Source of the DNA: Oscheius sp. JU75
Lineage: Eukaryota; Nematoda; Chromadorea; Rhabditida; Rhabditidae
NCBI GenBank assembly: GCA_037178855.1
Contig: JASJZC010000006.1
Location: 5,642,001-5,706,000 of the forward strand
Direction of reading: 5' to 3'
DNA: 64,000 nt
In this document: piece by piece, positions 34,160 to 48,843 of the stretch
How positions within the stretch are numbered: the first letter of the stretch is position 1
How the letters are laid out: every line of letters begins with the position of its first letter
Position numbers and translations under genes: made by a program
The notes under the pieces: generated by a model
What the model saw: the letters and a program-made list of their open reading frames with translations, nothing else
Database searches by the model: none
What the model was told of the DNA's origin: nothing

Positions 34160-34631
34160 TATACTCGAACCCACCTCGTCTTTTCCCTAGAGCTTTCCCA
34201 GGACCTTCTTCAACTGCCGTCGTCCTTCCAGCCATAAGACACCATCTTAGTGCTTGGGGACAATTCCCTTGACCGGCAGAACGTCGTGAGCCTGGAAGGC
34301 GAAGTGGAAGATGTTGGAAATGGTCTTCTAGAAGGTTGCCTTGTCGACGACTTCGGCCATCACACGGATCTGAAGATACTTGTCCTTGGTGAAGGCTATG
34401 GTACTGCTGAACTTGACTATGGCCCCGATCTGGACCGAACGATGAAAGTTGACGTCATCCATTGAGATACTGTGGACTCTAACCTGAATTACAAGCGTGT
34501 CTATTGTGTCTCTCTGTGTTCCTTACCTTGCAAAACGGCGATTCGCGACAGACTTCCTCGTCCAATCCCGGGATTCGTCTTGTTCTCGCGGTTGTGTCTC
34601 AAGGCCACGTAGGCGGTAGTCAGGTACATGT
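34160..34631 (-). pseudogene. Acyl-CoA thioesterase (hotdog, ACOT9-like) relic
   Basis: Exon-like parts at 34527-34631 and 34160-34483 keep splice sites. The second reads ISMDDVNFHRSVQIGAIVKF, then LQIRVMAEVVDKATF, TAG, KTISNIFHFAFQAHDVLPVK, then KH, TAA, DGVLWLEGRRQL and another TAG. The order fits a hotdog-fold thioesterase such as ACOT9 (mitochondrial acyl-CoA hydrolysis). Three in-frame stops and a phase mismatch at the junction show loss of function. No N-terminal half is seen. Confidence 0.5.
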
Positions 34632-35377
34632 CTTGAAACAAAAAAGATATAGATATATTGGTATAGGTGGAAGGGTGGTATATGTTTGTAATTGAACCAT
34701 TGCTAATGCTAATGTTCACGAAGCGACTCGGTGGCTTACTTGCATCTTGAACTGTTAGAACTGAACCATCTTGAAAATATTACTAACTCTATTTCAATCA
34801 TTCCAAAAGTCTTTTAACACAAGCTGTGATCACCGCTCTTTAGGATTCAAAGCTGCCATCCCGCTCACTTCTGACCAGAAATCCTTCCGATCGCTCACGA
34901 ACAAATTGGCAGGTCTCTTATGAGCGCGCGCACTGGGAGGAGCTTAAACTTTTATTCAGTGGCAATGCTACGAGCGGCGACGAAAACAATACTTTTTGAA
35001 TCATTCAGACAGACTTCGCGACCCTCGCGTCTCTTTCTCAAAATAAGTCATCCTCTTTGAACCCCTGCCACAGCTCACCATTGTCTTTTTCACGAAGAGT
35101 TACAACCTATCTGGATGTTCCCATGCTTTCCGTTTTTCTGCTGCTTCGTTCATTCCATATGTTTAAAAGCGGTTTTAGAGGCCGCTGCCGTCCACCATGA
35201 AGAGGAGCAGGATGGCCATTATTATAACCCTTTTTCAGTGGAGCCTGCAAGAGCTGGAAAATAAGATAATGGGGCCCAAGGTTTTGCATCAATGTATTAA
35301 CAGTATAAAAATGGCTTTCGACTCCTCGCAGGCCTTCACCCTCGAGTTATGAGAAGTTTTCGCCTTGTTTATCTGCT

Positions 35378-35756
35378 CTATCCTCCGTGTATCTTTTCGA
35401 GAGCTATTTTGACAGATTTGACTGGTTCATCTACTTTTAACATTTGACAAAGATAAACCATGAAGTGACTAACCTCTAGCAACTTTCCAACACTAACATG
35501 TCCCAAGGCGCTTAAGTAGATCCGCTGCATCTTGCCATCCGTGCTCAGTAGTATCACGAACTGGACAGCGCTGTCGGTAGACGTCCTCGGCTCCAGGGCT
35601 TTCTGGTAATCGGCAGCTTCGTGCCTTCTGGTCCTGTAGATAGGCGGAGACGATCTTCTGGATGGAGGAAATGGTAGGAATGTCATTGGTCGGCCCGAAG
35701 TCGGTGACCAAGAAACGCACAAGGTAGAGCAGACGGGCGCAGTATAGAAGAGCCAT
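35378..35756 (-). other. Unresolved coding-like stretch in two overlapping frames
   Basis: From ATG at 35756 one frame gives 87 aa (LVRFLVTDFGPTNDIPTISS early on). A second frame takes over in quality at about 35630 (VQFVILLSTDGKMQRIYLSA) and runs to 35378. The best reading is a protein whose frame changes once, by a small indel or an intron I cannot place. I do not recognise the family. Confidence 0.35.
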
Positions 35757-36001
35757 TTTGTGATGATCGAGTAATTACTCTATTTTTTATTGCAAACAAT
35801 GTCTACTTTTTGAATAAAGTTACAAAGCTTTTCACAAAATAGGTAACTAAGACTACTCGAACTGTTTTTAGCAAAGTGGAGTTTCAGCTTTTAAGGTTCG
35901 TCTCTCTCGCTCTATCTTTCTCTGATCGAATTTTTTTGAAATAGTTTATTAAATATAAGAAAAATAGCTTATTAATATGAGGTCAGTATCCGTGTCATGG
36001 T

Positions 36002-36666
36002 TCAAGCTCTCGGCATCAGAATGGCTGGTTTTCCGCAGGGAGTTGGCTCGTACCGTCCCAAGTTCGTGCTGTAGATGTTCGCCCGACAGTAGTTGCAAGT
36101 CTTGCGACAGATTCTAAATGCCAAGGTGGCAAACTGTCCATCGCAGCTGAACTGGCTTGGTCCCCAGACATCTCCTCTCTTCAGGAACCGCTGACAGAAG
36201 TCAGTGCCGTGGCGGTCAAAGCAGTTGGAAGACTGTTCATCATGTCGGAACAGGACGGCATAACGGTCAGCTGCACTTTCCATACCACAGGTATTGCAAC
36301 ACTGGATCAGGGAGAAGTCGGCATCGGATTTGCACCTGAAAAGAAACTTTAGTTTTCCCGAGAACTTGACTTTCACCAATGATCATTCACTGGTGCTCAC
36401 CTCTGCAAAAACTTGGTAGGGTTGGCAGCCTGAAGTCGTCGACAGGCGATGGATGAAATCGAGTCGGAGCAGCATGGCGGAGCAGGAGTTCCCAACGCCT
36501 TGGACAGCTCACTGACCGGCAGACCGCTTTTCGTTATTTTCGTATCGTTGAAGGCCATCCATGGTGTGGCCGTAGCCGTGCCTAAAATACCCTCCCAGTG
36601 ATGAAAAGACACCTTTCCGGTCAAAAACCCAGTTCCTGCCCCGACTGTTTTGTCTCCACTGACCAT
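36002..36666 (-). CDS. Cys-rich (ShK-like) protein, 199 aa as read
   Basis: Two exons, 36401-36666 and 36002-36335, join in frame across a 65-nt intron. Cysteine-rich blocks: CCSDSISSIACRRLQ, CKSDADFSLIQCCNTCG and CNYC near the end, with a FDRHGTDFC segment between. The spacing recalls nematode ShK-type domains of secreted proteins. A signal peptide is not visible at the ATG at 36666, so an upstream exon probably exists (around 36670-36790 there is a hydrophobic frame TLTLLCLHNVY). AATAAA on the minus strand lies near 35948. Confidence 0.6.
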
Positions 36667-37065
36667 GTTTTATGTACACATTGTGCAAACAGAGAAGAGT
36701 GAGGGTGACGTCAATGGGAAAGGCACGTGATTTGTGGTTTAGTGTCCCTAGGGGCTGGAAAACAGTGACAAGAACTGACTGGACCACACCCGCTTGGTAC
36801 CGAGATAACGATAGTGGAGGTAAGAGTCAACATAAATATTGACTAATTTTAATGTAAACTGCAAACTCTGCAAAATGAGGCAGCAAAATATCTGTGTACA
36901 TCAGAATTTTAAAGAACTCTTTAACCATTCAACCATTACGCTTTTCACCGGTCTAAAAATTTCTACGAGAAATCCCTAATTGCGAGTGACTGAAGTGTAG
37001 TTTGCAAGTGAGTAATCATGCTGTGAAATGTGCAGGATCATCTAAAATATAAATGTTCAAAAGTA

Positions 37066-37425
37066 TAGCTGCCCCAGCAGCCGCAGGCTGGGGGTGTTGA
37101 AACGGTACCCCCAAAACCCACCCGCAAGAGCCAGAAGAAAGATGATGGAAGAGATCATAGCCTGGACGACCTGGGCACCCTGACAAGCACCTCGGCAGGC
37201 ATTTATAGTGTTTCGGACGGTGAAGAAGAGGCCAGTTGTGCGCTGGTGTGTCCAGAGCCAAACAAACCCGGAAAGGACTAGTCATGGCCGAGAGAGACGA
37301 CCACGGACGCGGCGCGGGAGACGGCTCACCTTCCTTCCTGACTCCCGAGGGCACTCAGGGCCGACAAATTGCACACAAAAGGAGCACCAAGCACGATGTT
37401 TCAATCCTTTTCGGGGTGTTCTTTT
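37066..37425 (+). other. Coding-like stretch with one frame change
   Basis: After an acceptor-like TATAG the frame reads PPKPTRKSQKKDDGRDHSLD and GTLTSTSAGIYSVSDGEEE with strong codon use and ends with a stop soon after. A second frame continues with GLVMAERDDHGRGAGDGSP and ends in ILFGVFF. Together they look like the end of one polar protein broken by an indel. No donor is found that would join the frames. Confidence 0.35.
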
Positions 37426-37799
37426 AAGCAACCTCTGGTAGCTTCGGTCACATCATTGCTTCTCAGCATCTCTTGCTGACTCACAAACAGACGTTGAGTC
37501 AAGCACTGGATGAAATCAATCCGGAAGTCCCGTGCAAGTTTCCCAGTGTTTACCCAGTGATGGTCATTAGGGCAACAAACACAAACCGTTTTCCTTTGCC
37601 TTCAGTCTGAGATGCATTCTTCTGGCATGTATGAGCTCTTGAACTTTGTGCTCGAAACACGTTCTATGTCTGATGAGCTCTTAGCAGTAGAACTCTCATT
37701 ACTCCGCACTTAATACCCCTGATTGTCCGCTAAACGCCACGGTACCCAGCTTGTAGGCACAAAAAAAGGAAAACCACAGGCAAAAAATCAAAAAGGCAT

Positions 37800-37871
37800 T
37801 TCCCATGCCGGGAATCGAACCCGGGCCGCGTGGGTGAAAACCACGAATCCTAACCACTAGACCACATGGGA
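37800..37871 (-). tRNA. tRNA-Glu (TTC), copy 2
   Basis: Identical over all 72 nt to the copy at 33381-33452, with the same anticodon TTC. The flanks are also alike (AAAAAGGCAT before and GGGAGAC after on the plus strand), which suggests a recent duplication. TTTTT follows on the minus strand. Confidence 0.95.
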
Positions 37872-38758
37872 GACTGGTCACTGAAAAAGCGCTGACGATG
37901 GTATTCCTCGCGAGAGGCTTATTCATAAATCTGAAATGATTTGGCTGTCATTGCTGATGCTCAACCATCTGCGTTTCACAACCAGGGCAAAGAACAATAT
38001 AAAATAATAAAATCAATGAAATCATTTAGCTTCGCAGGATATTGTCATTTTGGAGTGACATATCTTTTTGCACTCGAACTATGTCTTCAGATGTTGTGAA
38101 CAAAGTTAACCCATGGATGTATTTATTGCAGCTGAGTACACATATTGCATCGTTTTCTGGTTCACAGTTATTATATCTGCACATTATTATGAAGTAGTAG
38201 ATGAGGGGGAGAAAGAAGGAGGAGGAAAGGGGAAGAATGCACAAAGAGTTCTGATCTATCACCAACCCGCTATAGCAAGAAAGTGCTCTGGGCCAACAAT
38301 ACGTAAAATAAATACAAAGAGTCAACCAAATATATCACAAATAGGGTAATAAATAATGCACTTTTGAGAGAGAGGGGGAGAGTTGCTGAAAGCATCTACT
38401 AAGAGTTTTTGGGAGGGAAAGAAGAAGGTCTACCGGTTTTGTTCTATCACTTGACGGACGGAGAGGAGGAGGAGATGAAAGGCTTTCTTGGGCGCTGCCA
38501 CGGGAGGATCGGGTTCAAATCACAAGGTCTTGAAGGCACTTTAAGGGAAAGGCACGAAGAACAATTTAGACGTGGAGAGGACGGTTTCGACAGGTCGAGT
38601 CCTCACAGCAACACACTCTGACGATTCGGCAGCCGCAGGATGAAGACAGGCATTGTGAGACTTGGATTTCCTGAAAAGGATTGGGTAAGTTCCGAGCTGA
38701 TGTATAGATTCTTTCTTCCCTGTTCCCTTGATAAATGTGTTTGCGAAACTGTTCAAAG

Positions 38759-41332
<2,574 letters not shown>

Positions 41333-44300
41333 TTTCCTCTGGAAATTCGAGTTTTAGAAAGAGCGACACAGTATGGGTAAGAAGGGAAAGAACCGAATGG
41401 CCCAATGATATCACGATCAGCTGATGGCAGATAACGCGTGGCCGCTTGTGGCAGGTGTTGGGTACAGCCAGATGACTTTGGGGACGGGGAGAGATGTTGA
41501 AAGACAGAGAAACGACGCGAAAACAAGGTTGGCAGTACGGGCAGGTACAGGGTTCCCTCATACTTATGTGTCGACAGTTACCGATTGGGGGCTTTCGGAA
41601 TGAGGAAATTGGGAAAAAAGGAGAGACAGAGCAAAAGCTGATAGAGAAAATGAGTCAGGAACAGTTTGAGGGGAAAGATCGAAGAGGAAGAGGAACAGTG
41701 GGTATTGAGACCGTAAGGTTGGAATCTAAAGGGCGCAAAAGCTTGGAGATTGTCTTCAAAGCTGCGCCGTAGGATTCAGCCTCGGTGAGGGCACGATGAC
41801 AGACAAGACAAGGGACATGATGACAAGAGATAGAATCCTTAAAAAAAGGCAGACCTTCTTAGAAATCATTTGGACTCCAAGTTTTTCAAGAGGTATGGGA
41901 GGCATTAGAGTCTTACCGAAGGAATGACTACGCTTCCAATAGCTAGAAGTTCCTAGGAAAAAAGAGTCAGCTACCTGGCAACGAGAGTTCTCGGCACGAC
42001 TAGTTAACGTTTCTAATGGTAGTTGACTCATCCCATTTCTGAGAGAACAACCAACTGAGCACTACCTACAAAAGAGAGAGAGACCAGTTCAGCGGTGGCA
42101 CAGATTTGGCCCTGTCGTCCCGACGGAAAAACAGCCGCAGGGGTCGGGAGCGCGCGCGGTCGCGCCCATAGGCAATTGGGGCCACGGAGTGGCTGCCAAG
42201 ACCGTCGGGCGCGACCGCTTGACCTGACCCCAAAACTTTTCACGTGCTTTTCCCTTTCAGGATTTTTGGAGGGGAGAGAAAAGTGGTTTTCGTCGGCAAA
42301 ACAAATGAGGTCAGCGGCAGACATTCTGAGTCCATGTTACCCGGGTGATTCTGGCACAAAGTATGAGATGATCGTGAGAAGACCACCCAGACATTCGGAT
42401 TATCAGATTTCAACGAAAAGCGAAAAAGACAGCTGTGAGTAAAAAGAGAGTTCTAAGCAGACAAGTCCTGTGATGCGGTCAGTTGCCAAGTACACTGATA
42501 TAAAGTGCAGTCTAGGGTGGGGAGGAGAAGCTAAGGTGGAACATTAAGATCTTCAAGGCGGTACGGGGGAGTTTTTTAATGCTGCGAGTTTTGGAACTAT
42601 TATGAGATACTTCATCACAAGGCAAGACTGATGCATACTCATCAAGCTGTGATATCTCTCCAAAGGCGTCAGATCTTTCCAAATATGGCAGACCGGGACC
42701 GTCCTTTGATAGAGGATCCAACTAGAATGGGGAGGAAGGTCGAAAAACAAAACTGCCAGATTGCCAACTGTGGCCGAGAGTGTGGCTGGCGCCTAATACT
42801 AAGTACAGGCCAGCCGGGGAGATGTCCGAGAGAGACAGGAGAGAAGAGAGACCCCGCCTGCATGCCCCCGTTGGACCGTTCTCGTGGCAGGTTGACTAAG
42901 AGACACGAAGGACACCAAACAGCGTCCATCCGATGCCCCCGAGAAGAGGGAGATGGCATTGATCGCCCATCTAGAAAAGAGACAATTTTGTCACACGTCG
43001 GCGTGAGAATCTTGCAATTTATTGCAAGAACGGGAACGAAATCGAATGAATTTCAGGTGGCTGCCACGAGCCCCCGTTTGATTACCGGTTGGCATCGATT
43101 GTTCGACGGCCAGAGAAGGCCACATATTGGGGGAACATGTGAGAGTGATGAGTCGAGGACAACGGCACATGGACACACGGCGACTGGTGATAAGAGAGTA
43201 CCCTTCCGGAAGAGGAGGCGCCAGAATATGTCTATAAGTGAAGAAACGAGGCACCCAGCTTGAAATCTTATGACGTCTCCCAAAACTACCATACTGCTTA
43301 TCATCAGATCCTCACTTTTCTCCGAACAGCCTTCTACGTGCCCCCTCGCTCTCTCTTCCCGAACGGGGTCAGCCGGGTGCCAGGCCGGGGGCAAAACATC
43401 CGCGATCCGCGGCCGCCGGCCATTAAAGGAGACTGGCGCGACATACTTCGAGATTGGCCGATCCGGGGGCCGCGCCTTGCCTACAGGGAATAGGAGGCAC
43501 ACATTAACTGTACAAAGATGGATAGAGAGGGGACTTCGAAAGACTTATTGTTAGAAACATTAGAACAGTCCGCCATTAGTCAGAACACTCATACAGTGGA
43601 GCAAAACGCGAACCATCGCAGAGAATCTTAAAGGACAGAGCTCTACTTCTTTTGGATCGAAAGATTGGCTCTGTCCTAGGCTGAGTATCTTCTATTTTTT
43701 GGAATTAGATATATCAAAGTGTCACCGAGTTACAACAAACCTGCTTGAGATCAGAAATACCAAATGGAATCGGAGCAGGCAATAGGAGAAGCAATAGCAT
43801 CTAGTTATAAATGCTCAAAAGTCTGTGTGTCTGCAGTCCTAATTGCTAATTTGTCACAGATACTTTGTGACAGCAATTACTCTTTACAAGTCAAGTCAGT
43901 TTGGGAGTTGCTTCTCTGGGAAAACGCTGCTCCGGTCAGGGTAGCTTATCTGGAACAGCATCTACCTGTCACTAGCCCCAACGGGGTATCAGCCCAACTT
44001 GTTTCTTCAAAAAGTTTACTGAAGTACAAAAGTGAAAATATTCTAGAAGCGAACAGAGAGAAACTCAAAACGAGTAGCAGCCAAAGAGCCTCGACTCTCA
44101 AATTGATCTCTGGGGTAAGTTCCAAACACTTAGAAACCAGAAAATCTGGATACCTAATCTAATTCTAGTTCCCATTTCGAGCTTTGTGTTTTCTGTTTCT
44201 AGATATTTCGCAACAGCAACGTCGGCGATCTTGAAACTAGATCGTGGTCAGACCCCGAGGGCATGTCAGCTGTTCTCAGATGACGCCACTTGTTGGACTA

Positions 44301-47300
44301 TTCGCCTGGAGTCACGGACTTCAAGCACGTACAACCACAACGTTGGATCTCAGAGTTGCAGTGACATCTTTGAATTCTAACCCCTTGTCTATCTCCGTAA
44401 GAGAGAAGAGTCTTGGAAGAGCACAAGGATTTAAAAAGAGGTAAAGGAAGAGCTGTGTTGACTATAGTACTGACCGAGAGTGAGGGAAAAGGGCGGCCGT
44501 TGCGTCACCACACACAGTGACCCCTATCCACTATGTACATAGGCAGCCGGGTGGTGCCCACCAAAGCAAAGGCATACATGGCGGGCAGCTCCCGGAAGTT
44601 GTGGTCAACTCTCTCGCTCAGTCGGGGCATCTTTCCCCGCAACTGTACGGAGCACAAATACAAAACGGCACAGGGCGAACGCGCCAAACATGGGCTCTCG
44701 GCGCGCGCGCCGCCGTCAGATTCGTGACCGCCATGGCCAAAACAGCACGAGCCTCGTGGCCTCAGCAACAAAGAGTCCGACGGGGGCTCAACTCACGAGT
44801 CGCGAGAGTGTGTGCCTTGGGACGGACACTACCAAATTGGCGCGACGAGAGGATCAGAAGGAAAAAGTGACTGCTGCAGCTGGGAGGGAGTACAGTGCAG
44901 CTGGGCACAAAATAGTTGTTTTTCAGCACTTTCGTCAAGAGATTTTTCGAGAAAGAGTGTCATTAAGAATATTTTTATATTGTACTTCCATACAGTTATC
45001 CTATCCTAGTCTCTAAATCGGTCACGAGGTCGCTGTTCTGAAAGAGTATTGTAGGACTGATCGTGGAAACTTTTACCCCTGCATATCTTACATTTTCCAT
45101 TATTGGATACTCAAGACTCTAGAATTGTATGGTAACTGGAGAGTATCCCAACTGTTTCAACCAGTTCCTTTTTCAATTCCATTATCTATATGTAGAGAAG
45201 AGATGTGAAAAAGTTTGCAAGTACTTTTCCATCCTTATCGCTTGCTGACCCCCGCCGCGTTGTGGAGAATAGCCGACTGGCACAGTTTAGCCGCCCTTAA
45301 ACAAGGTGTGCCAGGTACAGCAGCGCCATTTCGGAAGTGAGGAGCGCGGAAAACGGAAGGGCATCAGTGTGTTCGAGAAAGACGGATACGGTAGGATATG
45401 CCTTCTCGGGATTGGGAAATGAGGTCGCCAGCCGCAAATGGAAGAAGAGAATGGAAGGGCAAAGCGAAAGTCGGAGAGAGCGCGGGAGAGAGAGAGAAAG
45501 CCGCGAAGGCGGTGGCGTTGACCACCGCCGCCGGGAACGGCTGACCGACTCTCACCACCCCAAGTTCGGCCAGATCGTGCAATGACGTAATGGTAACCGA
45601 ATGAAGTTTTTGGGGAGTCAGGATATTTGAATTCATTTTTGAGCTCCAAGAACTTGATAGTAATGACAGAGTAAGAGACAGAGACAGAGACTGTTAAGTT
45701 ATGGGCAACAGAATATTACATCTTCAAAAAAAAAATACTGAGAACAAAAAGGGAGATCTGATGGCAGTGAAGATCCTGCCCACTTTTTAGCAACATAATT
45801 TGAACAGAGTCCCGTCCGTGTATTCCTCCGAATGGGGTTAAGACCATGTGTGGCTTCAAAAAAGAGACTGTAGCGAAAGTGGGTAATTGACATCGCAGAG
45901 GAGAAAGTCCATTAGACCAAAGAAGACTTCGGGATCTTTTTTAGGATTTGCAAAGAGAATAGGGGCACCCATAATTCAGAGAGGAATCGGGGCCAGACTT
46001 CAATGGATAGTCCGCGAAAACTCGCGACAGTGTTTTGGCATTGAAAGGGAGAGCGAGCGAGAGGTCCTTTGGGGCGGGTCGTGACCGGCGGTGACGGCGC
46101 AGCCTCGGGCTGTTTGCGCAGCGCACGCTCGGCAGCGTTGGCCATTCAGCGCGAGTAGCACGAGCGGCGGCGCAATCCCGCGCAACGGAGGTCACTTTCG
46201 CTACTGTTCGTCTTGCCTGCAAAAGATGGACATTGGTCGGCCACGGAGGACAGGGCACGTACTGAAATCTTAGGAAACAGTCCCAGACACTAGTCTCTTA
46301 GAGTACTGTTCAAGTTCAAGTTGTCAGAGTTAACAGGATAACAGTTTCGAGTCTTGCTGTCTTCTGCAAAGATGTTTGGGTAAGGTCAAAAAATATAGCC
46401 TTCGGAAATTGTGAAGCTGCGCTAAAGGTGCCTAAAGTTTGTATTACTGGGAAGAAGGAGACCGTGGCTAAGGTCATTTTGGGACAAGCTGAAAACGGTA
46501 TCCACTTTTTGAGCAAATTTGTAAACCTCGTTTTGAACCGTTCTCGGAATTCTGCCGACATAAGTGACTCACAAGCGTTTGTTTATCGTTCCGCACGGAT
46601 ATTTTTGGTGGAGACGACATAAGTTTTGACCGTTAGTGATGTCACTATAAAACTGGAAAAATTTTTAAGACTTCAAAAGACAATGTATTAATGTGACTCT
46701 TGGAAACGCTTTTTTCGAATCCGAAGGAGCAGGAGCAGCTGAAAACTTCAGGAAGTAGTCAAACTTTGCTGTGCTTTTGGAATGATGGGGACGGACTCCA
46801 GACCTAGGCTCAAAGGAAACTATAGGGATCTGGTCAGAACCAAGAAGATACAGAGAAATAGCAGGAGAGAGACGATGAAGCGGCGATCGGAATCACCGCC
46901 AGAGTTATGCAATGCCTTATCGGTGTTCCTCCTCCTGTCCCTCTAACTTTCCGTGTCCGCCGGTGGCGATTCGGCGCGCGTGGCCGCCGCCCCAGGGGGT
47001 CACTCCGCTTCGGCAAATAAACAGCGCGGACCGTGTGCTGTGGCGACAGTTGAGCAATCAGCGTTGTGGGCTCCGATCACCACCCGGCTGGCACGTAACA
47101 GACGGCTTTGCTGCTGCTGCCGCGGCATTCGACACTGCTCGGAACGGTCCGGCACGCGGCGGAGGGGGTAAACTATTGGCAAAGAATAGGAGGAAGTTTT
47201 TTCGACAGGCTTTTGTTTGACCAGATCGAGGGGACAGCAGGAAATGTTGCAAAAATTGGTCTCTGATGGGTGGGTGTCACTTTCTGGTCAGTTACAAAGC

Positions 47301-48015
47301 TGTCCTCTCGATAGTCACAACTTTTGCACGGCAACGAAATGAAATGACCCCGACCTAACAAAGTACATTTCAACAGCGTGAGATTTATCGTTCACTCGTT
47401 CGAGACTGCGTGATTGCCAAGGCTGTTTGGGGGCCGGACAGATAGACACTCAGCCGAACAGATAAGACTCCCGCCAAAGAGGATGCCAATGAACACTAAT
47501 GCTGAATAACCGTCCTTATCAGAGATGTCACCATGGAAATTTTAACTGACTATGACGTGGGAAGAAGTGTAGAACTTTAAGAGGGGAGTTGAAAAATGTA
47601 ATTTGTAGAAACTCATTCATTACAAGGGTAAACGGTTATCTGTTTCCATCTTTGTGTACAAGGAAGTTTTAGCTTTGTTTTCAACCTGAGCTTAACTCGA
47701 GTAAAGTCATCGCCTCATAAAGATAAGAATTTCGCAGCCAATAAACAGGGTTTGAGATTGAGAGAGCCTCCCAGTTCCTTGTTCCCTCAACTTTACAATT
47801 CAGGAGAAACCTGAGAAACGAACTAAAACGACTAGATTAGAAAGACAGTTCTGTGTTATTCTGGCGGTCATGTAAACTATACACCGCAGTTTTCTGCTTG
47901 TTCCTATCACTGGATTTAGTACAAGTGCGGAATATTGATGAGCGGCTAGTCTACGATCTCCTTAAATACAATGCTTTTCAGCCGTCTCCTCGTGCCTTCT
48001 AGTCGTCGAAGTAGG
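41333..48015. other. Long intergenic region with GC-rich islands
   Basis: About 6.7 kb upstream of the FLYWCH gene. GC-rich islands lie at about 42100-42240, 43360-43480, 44640-44770, 46060-46190 and 46960-47170. They hold long chance frames on both strands (for example 42631-43263 and 43053-43502) without domains or splice structure. A GA-rich run lies at 45470-45510. I see no convincing gene. Confidence 0.45.
43815..44005 (+). repeat. Dispersed hairpin repeat, copy
   Basis: The clearest copy. It starts near AAAAGTCTGTGTGTCTGCAG and has the hairpin TGTCACAGATACTTTGTGACA, then CAAGTCAAGTCAGTTTGGGA and TGCTCCGGTCAGGG. Minus-strand copies lie at 26445 and 26770, and diverged ones at 17060-17370. 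Confidence 0.55.
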
Positions 48016-48153
48016 ATGAACCTTTTTATTCGTTTTTTCCTCCTCCTCGTCACCTTTTCTGGATTCATGTCGGCACTCATGTATTCTGGCAGAGGTATTA
48101 AACAGCGATATTTTGATGCTCCTGTTGCTGCTGTGGATAATGCTACTCTCTGA
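48016..48153 (+). CDS. Small secreted peptide (45 aa)
   Basis: The ATG at 48016 opens a signal peptide (MNLFIRFFLLLVTFSGFMSA) followed by LMYSGRGIKQRYFDAP and a short acidic tail; 45 aa in all. An upstream in-frame ATG at 47971 is followed by TTTTCAG, a likely trans-splice acceptor, so the inner ATG is preferred. Not related to the His-tailed peptides. A neuropeptide-like or defence role is only a guess. Confidence 0.55.
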   Translation: MNLFIRFFLLLVTFSGFMSALMYSGRGIKQRYFDAPVAAVDNATL

Positions 48154-48225
48154 TTTACTGTTGGGAATGAATAAGATATTTATGAGAAAAAGAAAACAAA
48201 GTGTGCATGTACCGGTTGCATACCA

Positions 48226-48742
48226 TTAGTTTATAATCACATTGAAAGGTGTCCCTTCCTGAATGCTCAGAAGACTTCGGTTGTGAATAAATTTCGGAAT
48301 AGCTTTGACGAAGTGCTCAATGGACCAAAGAGGCCCAGTCTTGCCACCTTCTCGAATGTGTTTAGTCAAAAGCGGAATTAGACGAGGTTCCATCGGAATC
48401 CACGTCTCCAGAAACTGAAAAGTGATTGACTCAAACTTCATTCCTGACTCACCCTTCGGATCAGTTCTGAGTTGGTCATCTGCAGCCGCATCGTACTGCT
48501 CAGATCGATGTCTCTGTAGCCAAGATCTTTGATTACCTCGATTCCGGACTGGTACAGGTGAGGAAAGTAGATGGCAACATACTCTAACTGCAATGATGAC
48601 TGGGTAGAATAGACATGTACTCGCATACCATGGGAGTAGGAATCGTGTTGGAGCACATCCCATAGGGAAGATCGTCTTCATCTTGTATGGGGAATGTCTG
48701 GGAAATTGTTGGGATGAGCAAAAAAGCAAGGAATGTTCTCAT
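48226..48742 (-). CDS. Secreted protein, 145 aa, unrecognised
   Basis: Three exons, 48629-48742, 48453-48587 and 48226-48414, join in frame with introns of 38-41 nt. MRTFLAFLLIPTISQTFP is a signal peptide. The mature part has one Cys, in YGMCSNT, and segments YFPHLYQSGIEVIKDLGYRD and IREGGKTGPLWSIEHFVKAI. No known domain is seen. It faces the 45-aa peptide gene at 48016 tail-to-tail with only 72 bp between stops. Confidence 0.7.
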
Positions 48743-48843
48743 TTCTGTCTGTTCTGCTCATCGGAACGGGTGTATTTATACAGTGCAAATGACGAGAGCA
48801 AGTGACCGGTCGAAGAAATCGGTGAGTCAGCAGATAAACAGGA

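Noticed and set aside
42631-43263. 210-aa ORF upstream of the FLYWCH gene
   Set aside because: Lies in a GC-rich region with long frames on both strands; basic, low-complexity product without a domain.
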